From: Methylobacter sp.
GTDB taxonomy: Bacteria > Pseudomonadota > Gammaproteobacteria > Methylococcales > Methylomonadaceae
Assembly: GCA_028716975.1 (NCBI GenBank)
Contig: JAQUOU010000001.1
Location: forward strand, 370,638-434,637
Length of the DNA: 64,000 nt
Direction of reading: 5' to 3'
Below the pieces are notes generated by a model. It was given only the letters and a program-made list of their open reading frames with translations. It searched no databases and was not told where the DNA came from. The translations under genes were made by a program, and so were the position numbers. Position 1 is the stretch's first letter. Each line of letters opens with the position of its first letter. Below, piece by piece: positions 9,347 through 18,325 of this stretch.

Positions 9347-10666
9347 ATGACCGCTTTAGTTGAAATTAAAGTTCCTGATGTGGGTAATGTCTCTGAAATT
9401 GACGTAGTTGAGGTAGCGATCCATCCAGGCGATGTGGTCGCCCTGGAACAGACTGTAGCTACCCTGGAGACCGACAAGGCCAGCATGGACTTGCCGTCCA
9501 GCGCCGCAGGCACCGTGCAGGAAGTTTTTATTAAACCTGGGGATAAAGTATCGGAAGGATCACTGATTGCAACTGTGCTGGCAGGCGCGGAAACAGGCGC
9601 AGGAGCAAGTACGGAAAAGGCCGGCGCCGTAAAACCTGAAGAACCGGCTCCCCCAGCAGTTGCCCCGGCAGAGATTCCGCCTGAACCTGCGGCAAACAAA
9701 ACGCCCGAACCAGCACCTCTGGCAGTAAAGTCTGAGCCCGAATTGGCGATAGAATCCAATGCTGCCAAGAAAGCTCATGCTACTCCTGCAGTCCGGCTTT
9801 TTGCCCGTGAACTGGGCGTTGATATAGGCCGAATAAAATCCGGTAGCGGCCGTAAGGGACGAATTTTAAAAGACGACGTAAAAAGCTTTGTCAAACAGGT
9901 TATGACTGAAGGCATTGCCCAAAAAGGCGCCGGAATTCCAGCCATACCAGCGGTGGATTTTTCACAGTTTGGCGAAATTGAAGAACAAAAACTAAACAAA
10001 ATCAAGCGCCTCACCGGCCAGAACCTGAGCCGTGTATGGCTGAATCTGCCGATGGTCACTTATCATGAAGAAGTGGACATTACCGAAATGGAAGCTTTTC
10101 GTAATGCGCTTAATGCCGAAAAAACCAAGGATGAGGTAAAAATTACCGGACTGATATTTATCGTCAAGGCTGTAATTGCCGCCATGCAAAAATTTCCGAG
10201 CTTTAACTCCTCGCTGTCCGGTGATGGCGAAAAGCTGATTATGAAAAAATACTTCAATATCGGTATTGCCGTGGATACGCCCAATGGCTTGGTCGTGCCG
10301 GTGTTACGTAATGTCAACAACAAAGGCATCAATGAAATCTCGGCAGAATTGGCTGAAAAAAGTGAAAAAGCCCGGCAAGGAAAATTGATGCCTGCCGACA
10401 TGCAGGGCGGCTGTATGACAGTTTCCAGCCTTGGCGGTATCGGCGGCACGGCTTTCACTCCGATTGTCAATGCGCCTGAAGTGGCCATCCTGGGAGTTAC
10501 CCGCGCAAAAATGCAACCTGTCTGGAATGGCAAGGAATTTGTGCCGCGGTTGATGCTGCCGCTGGATTTGACTTATGACCATCGAGTGATTGATGGCGCG
10601 GAAGGTGCGCGTTTTATGACTGCAATCAAGCAATACTTAAGCGATATTCGTCGCTTGTTACTTTAA
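9347..10666 (+). CDS. aceF: Pyruvate dehydrogenase E2, dihydrolipoyl acetyltransferase
   Basis: The 439-residue E2 has one lipoyl domain with its lysine at K44 (ETDKASM), an Ala/Pro/Glu-rich linker at about residues 80-140, a peripheral-subunit-binding domain at about 144-180 (ATPAVRLFARELG), and the catalytic acyltransferase domain ending with H412 in YDHRVIDG. E. coli AceF has three lipoyl domains; the single domain here is seen in many other proteobacteria. It transfers acetyl from lipoate to CoA and forms the core of the complex. A GAAAGGA ribosome site sits in the short gap after aceE. Confidence 0.97.
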   Translation: MTALVEIKVPDVGNVSEIDVVEVAIHPGDVVALEQTVATLETDKASMDLPSSAAGTVQEVFIKPGDKVSEGSLIATVLAGAETGAGASTEKAGAVKPEEPAPPAVAPAEIPPEPAANKTPEPAPLAVKSEPELAIESNAAKKAHATPAVRLFARELGVDIGRIKSGSGRKGRILKDDVKSFVKQVMTEGIAQKGAGIPAIPAVDFSQFGEIEEQKLNKIKRLTGQNLSRVWLNLPMVTYHEEVDITEMEAFRNALNAEKTKDEVKITGLIFIVKAVIAAMQKFPSFNSSLSGDGEKLIMKKYFNIGIAVDTPNGLVVPVLRNVNNKGINEISAELAEKSEKARQGKLMPADMQGGCMTVSSLGGIGGTAFTPIVNAPEVAILGVTRAKMQPVWNGKEFVPRLMLPLDLTYDHRVIDGAEGARFMTAIKQYLSDIRRLLL

Positions 10667-10680
10667 CCCAAGGGAATAAT

Positions 10681-12123
10681 ATGGAAGCTAACTCAGAGAC
10701 TAATGAATCTGTTCTGCATGCAGAGGTTGTAGTGTTGGGCGGCGGGCCAGGCGGTTATAGCGCTGCATTCCGTGCCGCCGATTTAGGTAAAAAGGTAACG
10801 TTAATTGAACGCTATCCGGTGCTGGGCGGTGTTTGTCTTAATGTCGGCTGTATTCCTTCCAAAGCTTTACTGCATATGGCGCAGATTATTCATGAAGCGG
10901 AAGAATTCGGGCAGCATGGCCTTAGTTACGGTAAACCATCGTTTGATTTTGACAAAATACGGGCATGGAAAGAAAGCGTTACCGCAACTTTAACGCAAGG
11001 TCTTGCCGGTCTGGTAAAACAGCGCAAAGTCAATTTAATTCACGGTACCGGTAAATTTACCTCGCCTAATACGATTGATGTGCAAACAGAAGCAGGCGTT
11101 AAAACCATCCGCTTTGATCAGGCAATTATTGCGGCAGGATCGCATCCCACCAAAATACCGGTTTTTCCAAATGATGATCCGCGCTTATTAGACTCAACGG
11201 ATGCGCTGGAATTAAAACAGATTCCAAAAAAACTGCTAATTGTCGGCGGCGGCATTATTGGCCTGGAAATGGCAACGGTTTACCATGCCTTCGGATCGGA
11301 AATAAGCGTGGTTGAACTGATGAGCCAAATCATTCCCGGCTGCGATCAGGATCTTATTACACCTTTGTTCCGGCGCATTAAAAAACAATATAAAAATATC
11401 TGGCTGGAAACCCGTGTCAACTCCATTCAAGCACAGGAACAAGGCCTGCAGGTCTTTTTTGAAGGTAAGGATGCGCCGGAATCAGCCATGTTTGATGCGG
11501 TTTTAGTAGCCGTAGGACGCCGGCCGAATGGACCGTTGATCGATGCTGAACGGGCCGGAGTCAAAATCGATGAAGCAGGCTTTATACCCGTTGATAAGCA
11601 GCAACGCACTAATGTCGGCCATATCTTTGCTATCGGCGATATAGTGGGGAATCCGATGCTTGCTCATAAAGCAACGCATGAAGGTAAAGTGGCTGCTGAA
11701 GTGGCTGCCGGTTTGAAAACCGCTTTTGACGCCTTAACCATTCCTTCGGTTGCTTATACTGATCCTGAAGTGGCATGGATGGGGCTTACCGAAAACCAAG
11801 CGAAGCAACAAGGCATAGCCTATGATAAAGCTGCATTTCCCTGGGCCGCCAGCGGCCGCTCACTAAGTCTTGGACGTAAGGAAGGGCTGACCAAAATACT
11901 TTGTGAAAAAGAAACAGGCAGAATTCTCGGAGCCGGCATGGTCGGTCCCAATGCCGGCGAATTGATCGCTGAGGCAGTACTCGCTTTGGAAATGGGAGCC
12001 GATGCAGAAGACATTGGTTTATCCATACATCCACATCCGACATTGTCAGAAACATTGGGTCTCGCAGCTGAAATGATCAGCGGTACGATTACTGATCTTT
12101 ATGTAAAGAAAGGCAAATCTTAA
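10681..12123 (+). CDS. lpdA: Dihydrolipoyl dehydrogenase (E3)
   Basis: The 480-residue flavoprotein has the FAD-binding GGGPGGYSAAF motif, the redox-active disulfide C52/C57 in GGVCLNVGCIPSK, an NAD-binding GGGIIGLEMA motif, and the C-terminal H452/E457 pair (HPHPTLSE) that acts as proton donor. E3 reoxidises dihydrolipoamide and reduces NAD. It is the third gene of the PDH operon, starting 14 bases after aceF. The same protein may also serve 2-oxoglutarate dehydrogenase or glycine cleavage if those complexes exist in this organism. After the stop, a loose inverted repeat (GAGCCTT/AAGGCTC, 12282-12322) lacks a T-run on this strand. Confidence 0.97.
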   Translation: MEANSETNESVLHAEVVVLGGGPGGYSAAFRAADLGKKVTLIERYPVLGGVCLNVGCIPSKALLHMAQIIHEAEEFGQHGLSYGKPSFDFDKIRAWKESVTATLTQGLAGLVKQRKVNLIHGTGKFTSPNTIDVQTEAGVKTIRFDQAIIAAGSHPTKIPVFPNDDPRLLDSTDALELKQIPKKLLIVGGGIIGLEMATVYHAFGSEISVVELMSQIIPGCDQDLITPLFRRIKKQYKNIWLETRVNSIQAQEQGLQVFFEGKDAPESAMFDAVLVAVGRRPNGPLIDAERAGVKIDEAGFIPVDKQQRTNVGHIFAIGDIVGNPMLAHKATHEGKVAAEVAAGLKTAFDALTIPSVAYTDPEVAWMGLTENQAKQQGIAYDKAAFPWAASGRSLSLGRKEGLTKILCEKETGRILGAGMVGPNAGELIAEAVLALEMGADAEDIGLSIHPHPTLSETLGLAAEMISGTITDLYVKKGKS

Positions 12124-12380
12124 CGATCAATATTCGGGCTGATAAGGCTGCGTTTAAAAGCTCATTACGTGGATCTATACTTAAACGCCTAACTAAATGT
12201 TTTGAATTTAAGAGTATACAAAGCCAGTGCTGGTTAAATTATTCTTGCCGGCTTGGAACCCGTGTAAAATAAAAGTTAAACGAGCCTTCTTTACTCAAGT
12301 CCATTTAAGTTAAGTAAGGCTCTATGCACCGCTTAATTTAGAGAGTATTTCAGCTATAACGGAAATTTCCAAACAATCCC

Positions 12381-15014
12381 ATGAAAACGAAGATAATTAT
12401 TGTAATTGCCCTGGCTCTGCTCGCGTTTATTAATTTCAGTATTTGGAGCTATGTCAATAACCCCCTGCAATTGCAACCCTGGACCAAAACCACAATGGGG
12501 GTTACCTTCAACCCCATGCGGAAGAATGATACCCAAAAAAACAATTCATATCCCAGCGAGGCCGAAATTGAGCAGGATATAATCCTGCTTTCTGACAAAG
12601 TTCACGCCATACGCACTTATAGTGTACTGAAAGGCCTTTACAAAGTTCCCGAGCTTGCCGCCAAACACGGCCTTAACGTTACTGTCGGCGCCTGGATTGA
12701 CGGCGATCTGGAAAAAAACCGTCAGGAAATCGAAGCCTTAATCCAGATCAGCCGTCAAAATAATCCGAAAATTGTCAGACTCATGGTGGGCAATGAGGTC
12801 ATGCTCCGCAAGGACATTCCTGAAGAGCAACTGATTGAATATTTGCGCGAAGTAAAAAAACGCACATGGCGGCCTGTCAGCACCTCCGAAACGTGGGATA
12901 TGTGGCTTGCCCATCCCAAACTCGTCGATGAAGTGGATTTTATCGCCGTCCATATTCTGCCTTTCTGGGAAGGTATTGCTGCCGAGGATGCCGTTGATTA
13001 TATTTTCTCCCGTTATTATGAATTGCAACAAACCTATCCTAAAAAGCCTATTGTTATTACTGAAGTTGGCTGGCCTTCGGATGGACAACCTTTCAAACAT
13101 GCAACGGCGTCTATATCCAATCAGGCAAAATTTTTACGGGAATTTCTTAACAGGGCCGCTGAGGAACATCTAACTTATTATATTGTTGAGGCTTTTGACC
13201 AGCCCTGGAAAATGTCCATAGAAGGATCGGCCGGCGCTTATTGGGGCATTTTTAATGCCGATCGGCAGGCCAAATACCCCATGGATGACGACGTCGTGAC
13301 TTTACCCGGATGGAAACACTGGGCGACTGCTGCGGCGGTGTGCAGCATGGTCTTAATGGCGTTATTTTTATTTACTAGAAGAAGCTTAAAACTGCCCGGC
13401 ATACTTTTTTTCGGTCTGATTGCCAACCTGGCGGCCTCAACGATTTTCTGGTCTGCATCCATCGGCGCCCAACAATATCAAACCAAATTTACCATTGCCT
13501 TTTGGGTTATCCTCATATTGATGCAAGTGCTGGCAGGCATAATATTATTAATTGAAAGCTTGGAAATTGCCGAAGTGGTATGGCACAAGATCAGCGCAAG
13601 AACATTTCAGCCGCTTAAGCCTACAGCTGATTTTAAATATCCTAAAGTATCGCTGCATTTACCTATTCATAACGAGCCACCGGCGATGGTGCGCAAGACG
13701 CTTCAGGCTCTCGCGGAAGTGAATTATCCCAATCTGGAAGTTCTGGTTATGGATAATAATACCAAGGATCCCGCTATATGGGAGCCGGTACGTGACGATT
13801 GCGAGCGTCTGGGTCCCATGTTCCGGTTTTTCCACCTCGAGAACTGGCCCGGTTTCAAAGCCGGAGCCATCAATCACGCCCTTGAACAAACGGCTGCCGA
13901 TGCAGAGATTATTGCGGTCATCGACAGTGACTATGTGCTTTCCCCGGACTGGCTCAATTGCATGGTGCCTTATTTCGATAACGAAAATGTCGGTTTTGTG
14001 CAATCGCCTCAGGATTACCGTGATTTACACCTGAGTACCTTTAAATCATTCTGTTATTGGGAATATGCCGGCTTTTTTAATATCGGCATGGTGCAAAGGA
14101 ATGAATACAACGCCATTATTCAGCATGGCACCATGACCATGATCAGGAAGTCAGCCTTGCTGGAAGTGGGTAAATGGGCCGAATGGTGTATTTGTGAAGA
14201 CAGTGAACTGGGCTTGCGTCTGTATGAAGCGGGGTATGATTCGGTTTATGTCAAGGATTCCTTTGGCCGCGGCTTGATGCCGGATACGATGTCCGGCTAT
14301 ATGACTCAACGCTATCGCTGGGTTTATGGGGCCATGCAGATTATTAAAGCCCATTGGCGCAGCTTTTTGCCGACTAAAAAATCCCCATTAACACCGGCGC
14401 AACGTTATTATTTTGTAGCTGGATGGCTGCCCTGGTTCTCTGATGCATTGGCATTATTATTTACCATGACCAGTCTGATTTTAACTGCCTTGATCCTTGC
14501 TGATCCCCTACACAGTGAACTCCCTGTAAACGCATTTTTATTGCCTACGATCGGCTTGTTCAGCTTTAAAATTCTGCGTGGATTATGGCTTTACCAAGTG
14601 CGTGTTCCCTGTTCTATCTGGAAATCGCTGGGCGCTTCGCTGTCTGGGCTATCCTTGACGCATACCGTTGCCAAGGGGACTCTGCAAGGCTTGTTTACGA
14701 CAGGTAAGCCTTTTATGCGCACGCCTAAATATGAAAAACAAAGTCCTTTATTGGCAGGATTAGTGACTATCTGGCAGGAATTGTTGTTAATGATACTGCT
14801 GGGCACAGGCATCTGGTTTATGCATTCACTGGAACATTTCGATAATTTAAGCGGGCGGTTGTGGATAGCCATATTATCAGTGCAAATAGTTCCTTATGTT
14901 GCGGCTTTACTGACGCTATTGATCAGCATTGCACCAAGTTACCGGTTAAGGAAAGGTGATATTTCTGCCGAAGAGCTTGACGACATGCCAGTCGTTATCG
15001 ACAAAAAGCCCTAG
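12381..15014 (+). CDS. Beta-glucan synthase fusion: GH17 domain plus family 2 glycosyltransferase
   Basis: The 877-residue protein has an N-terminal anchor (residues 1-22), then a GH17-type glycoside hydrolase domain to about residue 290, with candidate catalytic acids E139 (VGNEVML) and E228 (ITEVGWPS). Two membrane spans follow, then a processive GT2 domain with HLPIHNE, AVIDSDY, EDSELGLRL and QRYRW motifs, then four or more C-terminal membrane spans. The same fusion occurs in NdvB-type proteins that make cyclic or linear beta-1,3-glucans, where the GH17 part remodels the product. It probably acts at the inner membrane on UDP-glucose, exporting a periplasmic or capsular glucan. It stands alone, and the exact product is inferred. 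Confidence 0.92.
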   Translation: MKTKIIIVIALALLAFINFSIWSYVNNPLQLQPWTKTTMGVTFNPMRKNDTQKNNSYPSEAEIEQDIILLSDKVHAIRTYSVLKGLYKVPELAAKHGLNVTVGAWIDGDLEKNRQEIEALIQISRQNNPKIVRLMVGNEVMLRKDIPEEQLIEYLREVKKRTWRPVSTSETWDMWLAHPKLVDEVDFIAVHILPFWEGIAAEDAVDYIFSRYYELQQTYPKKPIVITEVGWPSDGQPFKHATASISNQAKFLREFLNRAAEEHLTYYIVEAFDQPWKMSIEGSAGAYWGIFNADRQAKYPMDDDVVTLPGWKHWATAAAVCSMVLMALFLFTRRSLKLPGILFFGLIANLAASTIFWSASIGAQQYQTKFTIAFWVILILMQVLAGIILLIESLEIAEVVWHKISARTFQPLKPTADFKYPKVSLHLPIHNEPPAMVRKTLQALAEVNYPNLEVLVMDNNTKDPAIWEPVRDDCERLGPMFRFFHLENWPGFKAGAINHALEQTAADAEIIAVIDSDYVLSPDWLNCMVPYFDNENVGFVQSPQDYRDLHLSTFKSFCYWEYAGFFNIGMVQRNEYNAIIQHGTMTMIRKSALLEVGKWAEWCICEDSELGLRLYEAGYDSVYVKDSFGRGLMPDTMSGYMTQRYRWVYGAMQIIKAHWRSFLPTKKSPLTPAQRYYFVAGWLPWFSDALALLFTMTSLILTALILADPLHSELPVNAFLLPTIGLFSFKILRGLWLYQVRVPCSIWKSLGASLSGLSLTHTVAKGTLQGLFTTGKPFMRTPKYEKQSPLLAGLVTIWQELLLMILLGTGIWFMHSLEHFDNLSGRLWIAILSVQIVPYVAALLTLLISIAPSYRLRKGDISAEELDDMPVVIDKKP

Positions 15015-15175
15015 TTTTAATAGAAGCTACTATCCTTCAAATGACAGTTAGAACTAAGGTGGTAGAAAATGATCCTAAACGGTATTTCTATAATTTCTTG
15101 ATCCCTAAGGACTTACATTCGCATGGCTTTTAGTTGTAGCATAATGTTTTGCGCAGTTGAGATTCCCTATTTTTT

Positions 15176-16354
15176 ATGTTTATAGCAAACGATATAAAAC
15201 AATTGCACGCCGAAATGCGGCTATGGCGGCAGAATTTGCACCAGTTTCCAGAAACGGCTTTTGAGGAAACCGGAACAGCGAAATTTATCGCTGAGAAGCT
15301 GGCGGGTTTCGGTTTGGAAGTTCATCAGGGATTAGGCAAAACAGGCGTTGTGGCTACGCTTTCTGCCGGAAACAGCAGCAAAAAAATTGCCTTGCGAGCG
15401 GATATGGACGCCTTATTCATTCAGGAACAAAACACGTTTGCCTATAAATCCCGTCATGATGGAAAAATGCATGCCTGTGGTCATGACGGCCATTCCTCCA
15501 TGTTATTGGGCGCGGCTAAATATCTCGCTGAAAATCGCAATTTTAGCGGTACGGTGTATTTTATCTTTCAGCCTGCTGAAGAGGGCCGTGCCGGGGCCCA
15601 GCAAATGATAGCTGACGGATTATTTGAAAAATTTCCGGCGGACTGTGTGTTCGGCATGCATAATTTTCCCGATATTCCGCCGGGCCATTTTGCCGTTAAA
15701 TCCGGTGCGATGATGGCATCATTTGATTGCTTTGAAATTGTTATCACAGGGCAGGCAACCCATGCCGCGATGCCGCATCTGGGCAATGATGCGATTGTTG
15801 CTTCCGCTCAGTTGATCACTGTTTTACAGACGATTGTCAGCAGAACCGTAAATCCTGCCGATCCCGCCGTGGTCAGTATTACCCAGATTCATGCGGGAAA
15901 TACCTGGAATGCAATACCGGAATCGGTTATTTTGAGAGGCACTTGCCGGTGTTTTAACAGCACTGTTCAGAAAACCATTGCCAATAAAATCAGTCAATTG
16001 GTCAAGGCGATCTGCGAGGGTTTTGATGTTAGGGCGGACATCAAATTTAATCCTGAAAATCCAGGTTATCCGGTAACATTTAATACCGAAACTGAGACAG
16101 GAATGGCGTTAAAGGCTGCAATAGCCGTAGCGGGGGAGGGCGGTATTAATACCCAACCCGTACCATGCCTGGGTTCGGAAGACTTTGCCTTTATGTTGCA
16201 GGAAAAACCGGGCTGTTATATCTGGATAGGCAATGGCGCTTCTGAAAACAGCTGCTTATTGCATAATCCCCATTATGATTTTAACGATGAGATATTGCCG
16301 GTGGGTGCGGCTTACTGGGTAAAGCTGGTTGAAACGGTACTGGCGGGCCATTAA
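15176..16354 (+). CDS. M20-family amidohydrolase (hippurate hydrolase/N-acyl amino acid type)
   Basis: The 392-residue protein has the M20D signature: RADMDAL, HACGHDGHSSM with metal-binding Cys and His, PAEEGRAGAQ with catalytic Glu, GMHN, and the dimerisation-lid segment ITGQATHAAMPHLG. A further metal ligand is near LLHNPHYDFND at the C-terminus. This family cleaves N-acyl or N-acetyl groups from amino acids or related amides in the cytoplasm; the substrate is not readable. Its stop overlaps the end of convergent ribA by four bases. No strong ribosome site precedes the ATG. Confidence 0.9.
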   Translation: MFIANDIKQLHAEMRLWRQNLHQFPETAFEETGTAKFIAEKLAGFGLEVHQGLGKTGVVATLSAGNSSKKIALRADMDALFIQEQNTFAYKSRHDGKMHACGHDGHSSMLLGAAKYLAENRNFSGTVYFIFQPAEEGRAGAQQMIADGLFEKFPADCVFGMHNFPDIPPGHFAVKSGAMMASFDCFEIVITGQATHAAMPHLGNDAIVASAQLITVLQTIVSRTVNPADPAVVSITQIHAGNTWNAIPESVILRGTCRCFNSTVQKTIANKISQLVKAICEGFDVRADIKFNPENPGYPVTFNTETETGMALKAAIAVAGEGGINTQPVPCLGSEDFAFMLQEKPGCYIWIGNGASENSCLLHNPHYDFNDEILPVGAAYWVKLVETVLAGH

Positions 16355-16965
16355 TCCTGCTCGTTTTTTGGCTGAAACAGCAGGTGCGCCATTTTTTTTG
16401 CCTTGGTTTTTAAGTAGCTTAAGTTGTCCTGGTGAGCGACAACTTCAATAGGAATACGACCCGCTACATTTGTGCCAAGCTTTTTTAATCCTTCTATTTT
16501 TTTGGGATTATTGGTAATCAATTTTATGGAGCGTACTCCCAGATTTTCCAGTATTAATGCGGCAATACTGTATTCTCTTTCATCAGCCAGATGACCCAGG
16601 TGAATATTGGCATCGACGGTATCCATGCCCTTATCCTGCAAATTATAAGCCTGCAGTTTTTTCAACAACCCTATGCCTCGTCCTTCCTGACGAAGATAAA
16701 TTAATATACCGTAGCCTGCTTCATCAATCAGCTGCATCGCCATATCGAGTTGCTCACCGCAATCACATCGCCTTGAACCTAATACATCGCCTGTAAAACA
16801 CTCGGAATGAATGCGCACCAGGACATTTTCCTTATCCGTAATATTTCCTTTAACCAGGGCGATATGTTCTTTATCATCAATAGTATTGCTATAGAAATGA
16901 AGAATGAACTCTCCGTGCTTGGTTGGGATAGGTGTTTGTACTAAATCGTTCAGCTGTGGTTTCAC
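16351..16965 (-). CDS. ribA: GTP cyclohydrolase II
   Basis: The 204-residue single-domain protein has the three zinc cysteines C56, C67 and C69 in ECFTGDVLGSRRCDCGE, and the LRQEGRGIGL substrate motif. This is stand-alone RibA as in E. coli, not a RibBA fusion. It opens GTP to form the first pyrimidine precursor of riboflavin. It is convergent with the M20 gene with a 4-base overlap. No FMN riboswitch was recognisable upstream. Confidence 0.97.
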   Translation of the reverse strand: MKPQLNDLVQTPIPTKHGEFILHFYSNTIDDKEHIALVKGNITDKENVLVRIHSECFTGDVLGSRRCDCGEQLDMAMQLIDEAGYGILIYLRQEGRGIGLLKKLQAYNLQDKGMDTVDANIHLGHLADEREYSIAALILENLGVRSIKLITNNPKKIEGLKKLGTNVAGRIPIEVVAHQDNLSYLKTKAKKMAHLLFQPKNEQD

Positions 16966-17422
16966 GTAAATAACAAATCCAAAAATTCTTTATATTTTAC
17001 TCAATTCAGCTGCGCAAGCTAAAATTTTATTCCTTTCTTGCTGACATAGGTTTTATCCTTTTACAAGCCTGAGTAAAAATATCGCTCTTTGTAAGTACTT
17101 TCGAATTTTCCAATGCTAAATTCTTCATGAGATAATCACGGCATTACATTCTTATGATAGTCTTTAGAAATATTTATCCAGTTCGCTTTGCGAACAGTGC
17201 TCGACGCTTTAATAAATACTATGCCAATAAACCCTGCTAATTGGGTTAATTAAATCTGCCGCAATTTGGCTTAACTATTAAACTCGCTAACCGGTCTTGA
17301 CAGCAATCTCGGGAAGACAGCTATTAGCCATTATGAACAGTATTTATTTTGAGAGGAATAATATATCGCGAGAGAGCGCGTTAATACGGACAATTGTTGG
17401 CAATATAGCAAGGTGAATACTG
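16966..17422. other. ribA/hspQ divergent intergenic region
   Basis: No gene is evident in 457 bases. A perfect small hairpin GTTCGC-TTT-GCGAAC lies at 17181-17195 without a T-run. TTGACA (17297-17302) followed after 17 bases by GCTATT is the best promoter-like pair for hspQ. No heat-shock sigma-32 consensus is clear. Confidence 0.35.
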
Positions 17423-17734
17423 ATGCAAAAAGCAAATTTTTTTATCGGCCAGATTATTTATCACAAACTTTTCGAGTACCGGGGCGTTATTTTTGATGCT
17501 GATTTTCAGTTTATGGGTAGCCAGGCCTGGTATGACAAAGTTGCCCGTAGCCGACCGCCAAAAAATCAGCCCTGGTATCATGTCCTGGTAGACAATGCCA
17601 CGCATCATACTTATGTTGCCGAAAGTAATTTAGAACCCAGCAAAATAATCACACCGATTAATCATCCCTGGATTGATCATTATTTTGAGCAACTGGTGAA
17701 TGGAGTTTATCAGCTTAAAATCAGGAAAAACTAA
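17423..17734 (+). CDS. hspQ: Heat shock protein HspQ (YccV-like)
   Basis: The 103-residue protein begins with FFIGQIIYHKLFEYRGVIFD and contains QPWYHVLVD and HTYVAESNLE, the signatures of the YccV-like/hemimethylated-DNA-binding domain family. The short single-domain form corresponds to HspQ, which in E. coli promotes breakdown of denatured DnaA and acts as a Lon specificity factor. An AAGG ribosome site is upstream. The gene is monocistronic; a CCGGCT/AGCCGG stem without T-run follows at 17750-17767. Function here is by family membership only. Confidence 0.87.
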   Translation: MQKANFFIGQIIYHKLFEYRGVIFDADFQFMGSQAWYDKVARSRPPKNQPWYHVLVDNATHHTYVAESNLEPSKIITPINHPWIDHYFEQLVNGVYQLKIRKN

Positions 17735-18105
17735 CGGACAGGCAGCGATCCGGCTGAATAGAGCCGGAATAACTAAATATAGCGGTGAGTTTGCTCCGAT
17801 AAGAACCTGAAACAAAAAACAAGTTATTGGCAACCCTTTTTGCAAGCGCTGTAGCAACCGGTACATCCACTTCGTACAGATCATTCGAAAAGTCTTAATA
17901 CCTTCCTTGCGTGCCAGTAAGCATGGGTTTAATTTTCTCTAATTTCTCGTAACTAATCCGGCCTGGATGAGATAGATTACGGCCCATCATTTAAAACGCT
18001 AAAGAATATGCGCAGAATAATCTTTTAAGTCTAAAAAAGCATTACCCTCCGAAGTTCACGAATAATATCAAGGAAGATCAGCCTGTTACAGTATGGTCGT
18101 GCATC
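17735..18105. other. Intergenic region after hspQ, no gene recognised
   Basis: Apart from the weak stem-loop at 17750-17767 (CCGGCT/AGCCGG, loop GAATAG) I see no gene or repeat. The 14-base word starting GATCCGGCTGAATA at 17747 recurs at about 22669, in the other large gap flanking the porin-peroxidase block. Confidence 0.35.
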
Positions 18106-18195
18106 ATGAATGTTGGCCCGAAAGGTGAGTGCTGTGGAAACTGTGACTCTTTGAAATTCTTTGAGCTCTTCGTCGTTAAGCCGGCTCCAGGATAA
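18106..18195 (+). CDS. Possible Cys-rich microprotein (29 aa)
   Basis: An ATG-initiated frame encodes 29 residues with three clustered cysteines (GECCGNCDS) and ends with TAA at 18193. No clear Shine-Dalgarno is visible, so it may be a chance frame. I list it because it lies 56 bases upstream of a candidate Fur box and ahead of a porin/di-heme peroxidase block, where a small metal-binding peptide would make sense. The sequence does not resemble known methanobactin precursors. Confidence 0.2.
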   Translation: MNVGPKGECCGNCDSLKFFELFVVKPAPG

Positions 18196-18250
18196 TTACC
18201 ATCTTGCCTACTGTTTCAGGGGTTACATACATTACAATAATACGCATCTA

Positions 18251-18266
18251 AATAAGAATCATTTGC
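18251..18266 (+). promoter_or_regulatory. Candidate Fur box upstream of the porin
   Basis: AATAAGAATCATTTGC matches the core AATGATAATCATTATC of the Fur consensus at 12 of 16 positions and sits about 60 bases before the porin start, where an iron-responsive repressor would block transcription. A second dyad, AAATAG-TTC-CTATTT, lies at 18294-18308. The Fur assignment rests on this eye alignment alone. Confidence 0.42.
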
Positions 18267-18325
18267 AATATTATAGCTATTTGATCTATTATGAAATAGT
18301 TCCTATTTTATGATCGGATGTGCAA

